Assembly: GCF_001043025.1 (NCBI RefSeq)
Contig: NZ_JYLD01000003.1
Coordinates: 1-64,000, forward strand
Length of the DNA: 64,000 nt
Direction: 5' to 3'
From: Pseudomonas helleri
GTDB taxonomy: Bacteria; Pseudomonadota; Gammaproteobacteria; Pseudomonadales; Pseudomonadaceae
The first letter of the stretch is position 1; every line of letters starts with the position of its first letter. The translations under genes were made by a program, and so were the position numbers. Positions 1-7,601 of the stretch are shown one piece after another. The notes under the pieces were generated by a model. That model saw only the letters and a program-made list of their open reading frames with translations. It had not been told where the DNA came from and searched no databases.

Positions 1-127
1 CGATTACATCGAGATGTTTTACAACCCAAAACGACGCCACAGTTTCAACAATCAGCTGTCACCGGTAGAGTTTGAAAAGCGTTACGCAGCGAGCCTGGAG
101 AGTGTCTAGGAAACCCGGGGCGATTCA
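1..127 (+). mobile_element. Right end of an IS3-family insertion sequence (partial)
   Basis: Only the last 127 bases of the element lie in the window: the end of its transposase gene and a right inverted repeat. Read on the minus strand, 127-106 begins TGAATCGCCCCGGGTTTCC, the usual terminus of this IS3 subgroup. The repeat stops exactly where the interrupted replication gene resumes at 128. The left end and target duplication are outside the window. Confidence 0.75.
2..109 (+). CDS. IS3-family transposase OrfB, C-terminal fragment (cut by window edge)
   Basis: The last 35 residues of a DDE transposase are visible. They contain YNPKRRHSFNNQLSPVEFE, the hallmark C-terminal tail of IS3-family OrfB (integrase core, rve_3 type). 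The reading frame is open from base 2 to a TAG at 107-109. The catalytic DDE residues lie upstream of the window. The stop falls within the right inverted repeat of the element, as is usual for this group. Family identity is well supported by the tail motif; the exact IS cannot be named. Confidence 0.8.
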   Translation, partial: DYIEMFYNPKRRHSFNNQLSPVEFEKRYAASLESV

Positions 128-699
128 TTGCTATGGTACTCTGGTGGGCACGTTAGAGTGATGATTACCCACTTCATCCCATGCTTTTGGGCTATGACAT
201 CCATAGCTTTGGCTTGAAGGTAGGATTTATTAAACGTAGCTTTCGTTGAATTTCTATATATATCAGCAAGATTTTTTCGCGGGCTAAGCTCTAAGCGCTT
301 TTCAATCTCTTTTTCACGCGCTTTAAGGATTTCTATAGTAGCGTCCGAACAGTAGGGCATCTTCCCCTTCTCAACAGACCCTAGCAAACCTTGACGTCTG
401 GCATCCTTCTCCCTTTCTGAGTCCAAGATGCGGTTCAGGTTGGTTAACCAAAATCGTTCACTGCTTAGTCGCTTGAGACGTCCCAGAGTAGTAGACTTTT
501 TGATAGCCCCTACCCCCACCCCATACTCGTGCACATGCAAGGAATGGAATTCTTTGATCTCATCAGGCGCACTAGCTAAGAAAACCCAATGCCGGCGGGC
601 AATATTAGAAGCAACCTTGCTGACGGCTTTAGATGGAAATCTCTTTAGCTCCTCTAATGCAGGAGCCGAGTAACTGAAGGAGGGCTGAATACCAGGCAC
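128..699 (-). pseudogene. Phage-type replication endonuclease (GpA-like), truncated by the IS element
   Basis: About 190 codons remain. The last chromosomal residues read KWVIITLTCPPEYHSNE, matching the start of the catalytic region of GpA-type rolling-circle replication endonucleases (FITLTxPSxxH in P2 gpA). This is preceded by a charged helical segment and a YCSDATIEILKAREKE stretch like the region upstream of that motif in the family. The frame then runs into the IS end and stops at 106-108, so the HUH and Tyr active site is lost. No good ATG start exists; the frame opens with GTG at 699 and the N-terminus is shorter than in P2, so it may also be eroded there. It marks a decayed P2-like or plasmid-like element. 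The family call rests on short motifs. Confidence 0.5.
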
Positions 700-902
700 G
701 ACGACGCTCTAACAAATGCGTCGTGCATGCGTGGATTGAGTTTTTGCTTCACAGCAACTTGACTATCTCAAAGCCAAAAGGATATTAACAATATATAAAA
801 TCTAACGACTTATCCCTGACAATAGATCGCAGCTATTGACAGAAAGTCAAAGATAGTTGATCTCGTGTTAAGAGCGGAGACACCTACCTGGTTGACAGGC
901 TC

Positions 903-992
903 GTTAGGTATCACAAAACGACCCTTAAATGATGCTCTCTACCCACTCCCTTAAAGGCATCATTTAAATAGGGTTTACTTGTTTTCGATACC
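903..992. repeat. Extended imperfect inverted repeat upstream of the serine recombinase
   Basis: The left arm (about 903-935) and the reverse complement of the right arm (about 958-992) share AGGTATC, AAAAC, ACCC and TTAAATGATGC in the same order, with small insertions. The inner arms TTAAATGATGC/GCATCATTTAA are perfect. It ends about 50 bases before the recombinase start, the usual place for a res or crossover site, so a recombination site is a reasonable inference; a transcription terminator is less likely because no T-run follows. The remaining bases of the 700-1039 gap show nothing recognisable. Confidence 0.5.
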
Positions 993-1039
993 TTGTTAAA
1001 GTGATCCCACGTTTAATGATCCGCTCCCGGAGTTGTCTG

Positions 1040-1621
1040 ATGTCCCGTACCTTTTTGTATGCACGTGTCTCAACGTCAGGCCAGTTCACTGAAAACCAAG
1101 TGCAGGAAGTGAAGTCCGTTGGCTTTGATGTACAGCCAGGCAGGGTAGTCGAGGAAACCATCTCGGGTAGTGTGGCGGCTAAGGAACGTCCAGGCTTTCA
1201 AAAGCTATTGGAACGCATGGAGAGTGGCGACGTGCTAATCGTTACCAAGCTTGATCGTCTAGGACGTAACGCAATGGACGTGCGGCAGTCAGTTGAACAT
1301 CTGGCTTCTACAGGCATACGCGTTCACTGTCTCGCCCTTGGCGGTGTAGACCTGACATCGGCTGCGGGCAAGATGACTATGCAAGTCCTAGGCGCTGTAG
1401 CTGAGTTTGAGCGTGACTTACTGATCGAACGTACCCAGCAAGGTTTGATTCGCGCAAAGGCTGCGGGCAAGAAGCTGGGTAGGCCGCAGGCTTCTAGCAC
1501 TACAACAGCAGTACAACGACTCAAAGCTAAGGGCATGACACAGACCCAGGCATCCGAAGAGCTGGGCGTAGGCATTGCCACAATCAAACGGCATTGGAAT
1601 AAGGCTTCAGTGAACCTGTGA
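1040..1621 (+). CDS. Serine recombinase (resolvase/invertase family)
   Basis: This 193-aa site-specific recombinase has the small-serine-recombinase layout. The N-terminal catalytic domain begins [15 protein letters not shown], with the nucleophile at Ser11 in [14 protein letters not shown] and [15 protein letters not shown] follow, the latter leading into the long E-helix. A C-terminal helix-turn-helix ([20 protein letters not shown]) binds the site. The start at 1040 is chosen because an upstream GGAG fits it and because homologues start MSRTFLYAR; an in-frame start at 1001 would add 13 unlikely residues. Length is normal for TnpR, TniR or Pin proteins, so the gene looks intact. With no transposase beside it, it may resolve or invert DNA of the surrounding island; the inverted repeat upstream is a candidate substrate. 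Confidence 0.9.
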   Translation: MSRTFLYARVSTSGQFTENQVQEVKSVGFDVQPGRVVEETISGSVAAKERPGFQKLLERMESGDVLIVTKLDRLGRNAMDVRQSVEHLASTGIRVHCLALGGVDLTSAAGKMTMQVLGAVAEFERDLLIERTQQGLIRAKAAGKKLGRPQASSTTTAVQRLKAKGMTQTQASEELGVGIATIKRHWNKASVNL

Positions 1622-1809
1622 CACCCTAGGAGCCCGCTCTAGAACGAGCTCTTTGGCACCAAGCGTTGACAGGAACCTAATGTAGAGCCCTGCCAACCAT
1701 TGCAATTACTCACTCAGCAATTACAACTGGATATGCTGCGCATGTATTTTATTTGAGATAAACGCGAGCGGTACGGAAAACAGAGAACTTATAATCCGTA
1801 CCGTTCTGC

Positions 1810-3939
1810 CTAAAGGCTAATAATATCCGGTCGACTCTCAACATCTATAGGGGGTGGCGAAGGAACAACAGGCGGTATAGCCAGGATACTTGCAAGATTA
1901 GTCTTTTCAACATCCAAGACAAACTCCAACCCGAGAATAGAAGCTTTATTCTTAGCATTACCTAAACTGACACCCCATCTCTTCTCTAAAAAGTCTAGCA
2001 AGTATATACCGCGACGAAGAATTTCTTTTGCAGTCCAATTTTCGTTTGTAGCAACTTGAATCTCAGACAAGCAACCATATCTAAACCCTACTTTTTGGAT
2101 TTCATCACCTTTCTTCAAGTCGAAACTTTTGTTGCTTAGCGACGCATTCTTCCCGTGTGACACGGGCAGCAAGTTTCCCAGGGAGTTCTTTAAAACATTT
2201 CTTTGTTTGACCGTATAGCTAGCAAAAGGATTTTTCCAAGAGGAACCTTCCGCCTTCTGGGGGTAAATATGCTCTATTGTTTTATGATCCTTTTCGAAAT
2301 TTTCCCTACCAACATCTTCCGACCAGGTTAACAGTTGACGACTCGTTTTTGATTGTACTCGAAGCTCTTGCTCGTACTCATACATAAAGTAGCGCAGTTG
2401 CTTCCAAGCGTAGTACCCGCTACCAGAAGGTTTCCCGATTGAGGTCATAGCATCTTTGAAATCTTTAGATTTTGCGAAAGCATCACCGGATTCCGTTAAA
2501 CGTTTTGTTAACGCGTCAACCTGGAGCTTCCCGGCAAATAACTTGCCAGCAGTATCCACCATATCGAATTCAAAGAAATATCTTTTTAACTTAAATAAAA
2601 ACCCAAATCGCTCTATAGCTGTAAGCGCAGCTTCCCTGGACTCGGACTTAACGGTTTTATGCATGATAGCCGTACAAACCATGAAAATACCCGTATCATC
2701 GAGTCGGTTTATTTGGCTGAGTTTAAGCTTTTCGAAATCCGTCCACCCCCCGTCTTCCGGATGGGCAATTTGATAATAGGTTCTTACTAGGCTCTTTATA
2801 CTCTGTGAATAATCATAAACTTCTGATATATCTAGAGTTTTTGATTTAATGTCTGAGGACTCGTCGTCACCATTAGCGACTTCAGAACTATCATCCGACG
2901 TTAATTCATCCGCGCCCACCTGGCCGGGAGCATGGGCTACAAGCCTTTTTGGAGTGAACACCTCATCCAAAAGATAGTCTTTGTATTCATGAGTGTAATT
3001 CAAATATCGCCTAATATCAGTAGGATCTCCTGACTCAGATGACATGTACGACCCGAAATAACTTATGAAGTGAGTTCTTAGAAAATCGTCATCATCCAGT
3101 TTTCGCCGATTAGTCTTTCCTAGAAAATGATATATTGATTTCCAGCTCTCATTAATTGCTTTGCGCAACTGATTACTTTCACTTTTTTCCACATCAAATT
3201 TTGTGGAAAGATAAATCAGCCTGTTTTTCATGAGTTCTAGATGGGAAAGCGGTTTCCCTCTGTTATTCATGGTTTCGAAGGTGACAAAAACATCAAGGTC
3301 TTTTTCAATATAAAATATGTTGAATTGCAGATGCTGAGTTAGAGTAGTGAAGATATACTCTAAATCTTCAACCGTTAAATCTGTCAACTTTTCATTGAAA
3401 AAGTCTTTTGCAGCTACAAGATTCTTCGTGTAAATGGTCTCTTCAGAAAGGCCATGCAGTACGGACTCATCGCCAAATATTTTTTGCTTAAGAAATTCGT
3501 GACTTGGGTTGTCTTTCTCATATCCAAACATGTAAGACTTAGATATACCTTTGCCTTTTGCTTCGCAGATATACTTTTTCCTAATGTCACTTTTTTCCGT
3601 AAAGTTCAGAAGCTGATCTTCGGGTATTTTATCGAGTATGCACTGAAGCAATATTATTGCCGTAGTTAGCCGCTGTTGTCCGTCCACAACATACATGGGA
3701 CTGTAACGCTTAGACTCAATTATCCACAGATCATCTTCCCAGGTCTTATAGTTTTCTTCTGAAACAGGCTCAAGTGTTAAAACGCCTGTATAATGGCTCT
3801 TAGCGTCTGGAAGCTGCTCAATATCATTCCAAAAATCCTTGAGATGTTTCGCCTCCCAAGAGTAACCGCGCTGGTAATCAGGTATTCTGAAAATCACTTC
3901 TGCAAATATTTTTGAAAGAGACTTTAGTTCTGATTGCAT
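1810..3939 (-). CDS. DUF262-DUF1524 protein, one-chain GmrSD-like type IV restriction enzyme
   Basis: A 709-aa protein with both halves of the modification-dependent GmrSD nuclease in one chain. The N-terminal DUF262 (GmrS-like, ParB-fold nucleotide-using) domain shows IPDYQRGYSW at residues 19-28 and VDGQQRLTT at 85-93. The C-terminal DUF1524 (GmrD-like, His-Me nuclease) region shows EHIYPQ at 556-561, followed by SLGNLLPV and NKSF, the expected His...Asn pattern. The middle is helical with an acidic low-complexity patch near residues 340-370. Characterised members cut phage DNA carrying modified cytosines and spare unmodified host DNA. The gene is visibly more AT-rich than the core genes to the right and stands alone beside a tRNA, which fits a horizontally acquired defence gene. 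No partner methylase or second subunit is present. The target modification cannot be told from sequence. Confidence 0.85.
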   Translation of the reverse strand: MQSELKSLSKIFAEVIFRIPDYQRGYSWEAKHLKDFWNDIEQLPDAKSHYTGVLTLEPVSEENYKTWEDDLWIIESKRYSPMYVVDGQQRLTTAIILLQCILDKIPEDQLLNFTEKSDIRKKYICEAKGKGISKSYMFGYEKDNPSHEFLKQKIFGDESVLHGLSEETIYTKNLVAAKDFFNEKLTDLTVEDLEYIFTTLTQHLQFNIFYIEKDLDVFVTFETMNNRGKPLSHLELMKNRLIYLSTKFDVEKSESNQLRKAINESWKSIYHFLGKTNRRKLDDDDFLRTHFISYFGSYMSSESGDPTDIRRYLNYTHEYKDYLLDEVFTPKRLVAHAPGQVGADELTSDDSSEVANGDDESSDIKSKTLDISEVYDYSQSIKSLVRTYYQIAHPEDGGWTDFEKLKLSQINRLDDTGIFMVCTAIMHKTVKSESREAALTAIERFGFLFKLKRYFFEFDMVDTAGKLFAGKLQVDALTKRLTESGDAFAKSKDFKDAMTSIGKPSGSGYYAWKQLRYFMYEYEQELRVQSKTSRQLLTWSEDVGRENFEKDHKTIEHIYPQKAEGSSWKNPFASYTVKQRNVLKNSLGNLLPVSHGKNASLSNKSFDLKKGDEIQKVGFRYGCLSEIQVATNENWTAKEILRRGIYLLDFLEKRWGVSLGNAKNKASILGLEFVLDVEKTNLASILAIPPVVPSPPPIDVESRPDIISL

Positions 3940-4510
3940 TGTTGGCTCGAATTATAGTGATGTCATACCGCTAGCCTAGCTCACTGGGCGCTCTTTTTAC
4001 AGACCATGCGCCACAACGGTGTCGAATTGAGCCACCTATGTGATACGGACATCTGGTCACGCTCTACGGTTTCTGACCTATGTAACCGATACCTGATGGA
4101 ATGCGGGAGGGTTGATTGGATACCCTTGGGCATCGAGTTATCGACGGGGGGGGTGTCGCTTGCTGAGCCATGGGCTGACACAACTTAACAGGAGGGCTGA
4201 CGGTGTAGGTTGCCTTCGATGTATTAGCGGACTTCGCGCGACCCAGTATTGATGGACGCACCAGTGGTGGCTGAGCTGCGAAAGCTGAAGGAATTCAGTC
4301 GGGTCAAACCCGATTAAGCTCCGAAAGCACACAGACCACGCGCCACGCAGATCGACTAGGGCAGTCAGTGTCTGAGGACGTACTAGCCCAGATATGAGAC
4401 GAACGGCATCTGACTGGCAGCCCTACTAGCAACAAGGATGCGTTTGCCCCCTTATTGCCCCCTTCAAAAACGTATATAGCCGTTCGGACAAACCGAAATG
4501 CCGAATAATA
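3940..4510. other. Gene-free island margin with vestigial mobile-element sequence
   Basis: No convincing gene is present. Near 4012-4038 the minus strand reads GGTGGCTCAATTCGACACCG, which resembles terminal regions of IS21-type elements (tentative). At 4445-4464, next to the tRNA 3' end, the minus strand carries GGGGGCAATAAGGGGGCA, a doubled G-rich motif of the kind often seen between a tRNA and a P4-type integrase gene. No integrase frame survives; all short frames here lack recognisable domains. The stretch reads as the eroded edge of an integrated island. Confidence 0.35.
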
Positions 4511-4587
4511 TGGTGTCCCAGGGCCGGTTCGAACGGCCAACCTTCCCCTTAGGAGGGGGATGCTCTATCCAATTGAGCTACTGAGAC
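4511..4587 (-). tRNA. tRNA-Arg (anticodon CCU)
   Basis: The 77-base cloverleaf with encoded CCA begins GTCTCAGTAGCTCAATTGGA on the minus strand. The anticodon stem-loop is CCCC-CTCCTAA-GGGG, giving anticodon CCU, and the T-arm reads GTTCGAAC. The 3' end faces the accessory region at 1-4510, the arrangement expected for an integrative element that used this tRNA as its attachment site. Confidence 0.95.
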
Positions 4588-4784
4588 AAACGTTTGCGCC
4601 ACACGCTGATGGCGTGACGCAGAGGACGGCGTGCATGTTAACGGGCATGCCTTTGTTTGTCATGTCGTCCGTGGGCTTTTTGCGTGTGGGTGGGTGCGCT
4701 ACAGGGTGGTGGGTGGTTGGGTATCGCAGCCTCGCTGCGCGAGTCAGCGACTACGGGGTGGTTGGGGTGGCGGGATTTTTGTGG

Positions 4785-4820
4785 GGATCAAAAGATCGCG
4801 AGGCAAGCTCGCTCCTACAG
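4785..4820. repeat. REP-type repeat, single half
   Basis: This is one arm of the window's dispersed repeat, reading AAAGATCGCGAGGCAAGCTC then GCTCCTACAG. It lies between the tRNA and the DUF6124 leader. Copies or close variants occur at least eleven more times in the window, always outside genes. Confidence 0.8.
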
Positions 4821-4970
4821 TTTGATTGGGGATGGTGGCGGGGGTTGGCGCAAAATAAGGCTTTTCGTACGACGCTTCGCTTTCCATCTGGTGAAACTTC
4901 CGAGAAAATCCCATTCGCTTGCGCCTGTTCAGTCCGGGGAATAGTCTCGGCCCATCGCTGTCTTTCAGCG

Positions 4971-5170
4971 GTCGGGTTTAGTAGCCCGACTTGCAAACTT
5001 GGCGCAAGTCGCCACCTCCGCAAGGCGCTTTTTTTCGGCCTGCGTTTTATGGTGGCCGTGCGCAGGGCACTTTCGAGTGCGCCGGTTTCCAAGTTTGCCG
5101 GTCTACTAACCTGCGTACGGCTGCCTCCCCCTCGTTTAGTAGCGATTAAGGGCAGCTCCCTAAACTTGGA
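4971..5170 (+). ncRNA. C4-like antisense RNA/attenuator leader of the DUF6124 gene
   Basis: The region resembles phage C4 RNA: GCCGGTTTCC...GCCGGTCTACTAACC...CGTACGGCTGCC. Visible structure includes a hairpin GTCGGG-N8-CCCGAC (4971-4990), a GGCG-CAAGT-CGCC hairpin (5001-5013), and a competing CGCC-N10-GGCG hairpin followed by seven T (5010-5035), an intrinsic-terminator shape. TCCAAGTTT (5088-5096) is complementary to AAACTTGGA at 5162-5170, which covers the ribosome-binding site of the downstream gene, and also to AAACTTGG at 4995-5002. GGCTGCC (5119-5125) can pair with GGCAGCT (5151-5157). Two antisense blocks facing two target blocks is the C4 arrangement. Exact ends are uncertain. Confidence 0.55.
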
Positions 5171-5177
5171 GAGACCT

Positions 5178-5528
5178 ATGAAGAAGATTGTTCCCGATCC
5201 ACCTACCCTCCCCTTGCACGAGGCTGCTCAGTGCAGTGATGTGTCGTTGGACCGTGCCGCCGCTGAGCGTGCACTGGACTTTTATTTGCTCGACCCTAAG
5301 CCTCCACGACACGTGGATCAGGCCACGTATGTCATCCCCGACGGTGTCAATTTAGAAGCGGCTTTGGCCCAGGCGTCAGACTTGTTGCGCTGCGCGGGCG
5401 CTTCGGCGAGTGAGGCGGGGAATGGTTTGAGCGGCCATACACGCAGTTTGGTGTTGTCGAGCATGCACTTGGTGGAGCTGGCCAAGGCGTATGTCGATAA
5501 GTCGCTGGATGGTTTGACGACGCACTAG
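5178..5528 (+). CDS. DUF6124 (formerly DUF3077) family protein
   Basis: A 116-aa protein of a small, Pseudomonas-restricted family of unknown function. Family features visible are AAAERALDFYL, then a YVIPDGVNLEAALAQASDLLRCA segment (quoted in part: VIPDGVNLEAALAQASDLL), and a C-terminal helix LVLSSMHLVELAKAYVDKSL. It has no signal peptide or membrane segment and is probably cytoplasmic and helical. The start at 5178 is set by GGAG at 5168-5171; the frame stays open far upstream, but that part runs through the leader RNA and tRNA and is not coding. Expression is probably governed by the leader, whose antisense blocks cover this start region. Genes of this family often occur in several copies per genome. 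Confidence 0.8.
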   Translation: MKKIVPDPPTLPLHEAAQCSDVSLDRAAAERALDFYLLDPKPPRHVDQATYVIPDGVNLEAALAQASDLLRCAGASASEAGNGLSGHTRSLVLSSMHLVELAKAYVDKSLDGLTTH

Positions 5529-6003
5529 AGCAGTACGTGCCTGGGTGCAAGCAGGCACGGTTTTCAAGATTAAGAGCTCGCGAGGCAAGCTCGCTCCTAC
5601 AGTTAAAAATCGTATACAGGTTGTCACATAACGGTGCACTCATTGGGTGCGACGCGGGGGGCGTGCATCAAAAAGTAACAGCCTTTTTGGGGTGCACACT
5701 TTTGGGCGTTTGCTGATTTTTCCTGCCTTGCGCATTTCACGCTTTTTTATACTTTTTAAATTCATCTTATTTTTCAAACTATTACAGAAATATTCGAAGT
5801 TTCTGAGTACACGCACGCTGCAACGACGCTGTTGGCTGGCATGAATATCGCTATGAGCTAAACGACATTTGTATACAAAGATACACAAAACTAAGTACAC
5901 GTTGTTTAGTAGCTTGCACTCTAAATGCAGGCATAACGCGGACTTCATCACCAGTGATTCCACCCTGTCATGACGCAGGTACGGGGTCAGGAGCTTGCCC
6001 AGA
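5529..6003. other. Gene-free stretch before the permease gene
   Basis: Apart from the repeat at 5574-5602, no feature is recognised. The middle (about 5690-5900) is AT-rich and could hold the permease promoter, but no clear -35/-10 pair stands out. The long minus-strand frame over this region has no family-like sequence. Confidence 0.4.
5574..5602. repeat. REP-type repeat, single half
   Basis: A copy of the dispersed repeat arm, AGAGCTCGCGAGGCAAGCTC followed by GCTCCTACAG, located 46 bases after the DUF6124 stop codon. The opposite arm is missing. Confidence 0.75.
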
Positions 6004-7542
6004 ATGCGCACAAGACTCTCCAGCACTATCGCTCTGGATTTACCCTCTTCCGTTTCTACCCCGCAGCCGCTGGCGGACAGTTCGTCTGCCACGCTGGCGC
6101 TCAGCCCACGCTTGCATAACAACGATCTGGCACCGACCAAAGCTGAAGGTCGGCGCTGGGGGCGTTACAGCATTTTTGCGCTGTGGACCAATGATGTGCA
6201 CAACATTGCCAATTACTCGTTCGCCATCGGTTTGTATGCACTGGGGCTGAATGGTTGGCAGATTCTGCTCTCTCTGGGCATCGGCGCAGGGCTGGTGTTT
6301 ATGTTTATGAACCTGTCCGGCTATATGGGCCAGCGCACCGGGGTGCCGTTTCCGGTGATCAGCCGTATCAGTTTCGGTGTGCATGGGGCGCAGATTCCCG
6401 CGTTGATTCGTGCAGTTATCGCGATTGCCTGGTTCGGGATTCAGACGTATTTGGCGTCGGTGGTACTGCGCGTGCTGCTGGTGGCGGTGCACCCCGGTTT
6501 TGCGGCGTATGACCATGACTCGATCTTGGGGCTGTCGAGCCTGGGTTGGGTGTGTTTTGTGGCTATTTGGCTGGTGCAGTTGGTCATCCTGGCGTATGGC
6601 ATGGAGATGGTGCGCCGTTATGAGGCCTTTGCCGGGCCGGTGATTTTGCTGACGGTGATCAGCCTGGCGGCGTGGATGTATTTTCAGGCCAACGGCACCA
6701 TCGCCTGGTCTAACCGCGTGCCGCTGAGCACCGCCGAGGTGTGGCGCAATGTGTTTGCTGGCGGGGCGTTGTGGCTGGCGATTTATGGCACGTTGATTTT
6801 GAATTTCAGCGACTTTTCCCGTTCTTCGCCGTGCTGCAAAACCATCAAGGTCGGTAACTTCTGGGGCCTGCCGGTGAATATTCTGGTGTTCGCCGGGATC
6901 ACCGTGCTGCTGTGCGGCGCGCAGTTTCAAATCAATGGGCAAATTATCGAAAGCCCGACGCAAATTATCGCGTCCATCCCTAATACGTTTTTCCTGGTGT
7001 TGGGCTGCCTGGCGTTTCTGATTGTGACGGTGGCGGTGAATATCATGGCCAACTTTGTCGCCCCGGCGTTTGTGCTGAGCAACCTGGCGCCCCGGCATTT
7101 GACGTTCCGCCGCGCCGGGATGATCAGCGCAACCATCGCGGTGCTGATTTTGCCGTGGAACCTCTACAACAGCCCGTTGGTGATTGTGTACTTCCTGTCG
7201 GGCCTGGGCGCCCTGCTCGGCCCGCTTTACGGGGTGATCATGGTCGATTACTGGCTGCTGCGAAAAGGCCAGATCGATGTGCCCGCGCTGTACAGCGAAG
7301 ACCCACGCGGCGCTTATTTTTACTCACGCGGGGTCAATATGCGCGCCGTGGCGGCCTTTATTCCGGCAGCGCTGATCGCCATCGTGCTGGCGCTGGTGCC
7401 GGGGTTTCATGAGGTGTCGCCGTTCTCCTGGTTGATTGGTGCGGGCATCGCGGCGCTGTTGTATCTGATTTTTGCCAAGCGCCAGGCGCATTACGCCAGT
7501 GTCAGCGGCGAGTCGATTGCGGTTGATAACGTCAGCCACTGA
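6004..7542 (+). CDS. NCS1-family nucleobase/hydantoin/allantoin:cation symporter
   Basis: A 512-aa inner-membrane permease of the nucleobase-cation-symport-1 family, with about twelve hydrophobic segments and a short polar N-terminus. The signature start of TM1, FALWTNDVHNIANYSFAIG, is present, as are GYMGQRTGVPFPVISRISFG and NFSDFSRSSPCCKTIKVGNF. These motifs place it with the uracil/cytosine/allantoin/hydantoin porters. Start ATG 6004 is preferred because AGGAG lies at 5989-5993 with 10-base spacing; a TTG nine bases earlier sits on the Shine-Dalgarno and is unlikely. It is followed by a racemase-like gene after a terminator-like hairpin, a pairing seen in hydantoin or allantoin salvage loci. 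Substrate cannot be read from the sequence; a hydantoin or allantoin-like ring is likely from context. Confidence 0.85.
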   Translation: MRTRLSSTIALDLPSSVSTPQPLADSSSATLALSPRLHNNDLAPTKAEGRRWGRYSIFALWTNDVHNIANYSFAIGLYALGLNGWQILLSLGIGAGLVFMFMNLSGYMGQRTGVPFPVISRISFGVHGAQIPALIRAVIAIAWFGIQTYLASVVLRVLLVAVHPGFAAYDHDSILGLSSLGWVCFVAIWLVQLVILAYGMEMVRRYEAFAGPVILLTVISLAAWMYFQANGTIAWSNRVPLSTAEVWRNVFAGGALWLAIYGTLILNFSDFSRSSPCCKTIKVGNFWGLPVNILVFAGITVLLCGAQFQINGQIIESPTQIIASIPNTFFLVLGCLAFLIVTVAVNIMANFVAPAFVLSNLAPRHLTFRRAGMISATIAVLILPWNLYNSPLVIVYFLSGLGALLGPLYGVIMVDYWLLRKGQIDVPALYSEDPRGAYFYSRGVNMRAVAAFIPAALIAIVLALVPGFHEVSPFSWLIGAGIAALLYLIFAKRQAHYASVSGESIAVDNVSH

Positions 7543-7550
7543 GTGTTGTG

Positions 7551-7577
7551 CGGCCCGCGGATGGCGGGCCGTGTTTT
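7551..7577 (+). terminator. Intercistronic terminator or attenuator hairpin
   Basis: CGGCCCGC-N4-GGCGGGCCG (7551-7571) forms a strong stem followed by a T-rich run. It lies between the permease stop and the racemase Shine-Dalgarno, so it may reduce rather than abolish read-through. Confidence 0.7.
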
Positions 7578-7601
7578 TACTTTTTTGTTGCAGGAGCTTG
7601 C

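Noticed and set aside
4560..5177. Upstream extension of the DUF6124 reading frame to 322 codons
   Set aside because: It would translate through part of the tRNA-Arg gene, a REP arm and the leader RNA; conserved family sequence begins only at 5178.
5640..6140. A 166-codon minus-strand frame over an AT-rich stretch and the permease start
   Set aside because: Composition changes abruptly along it, it lacks a start signal and shows no family resemblance.
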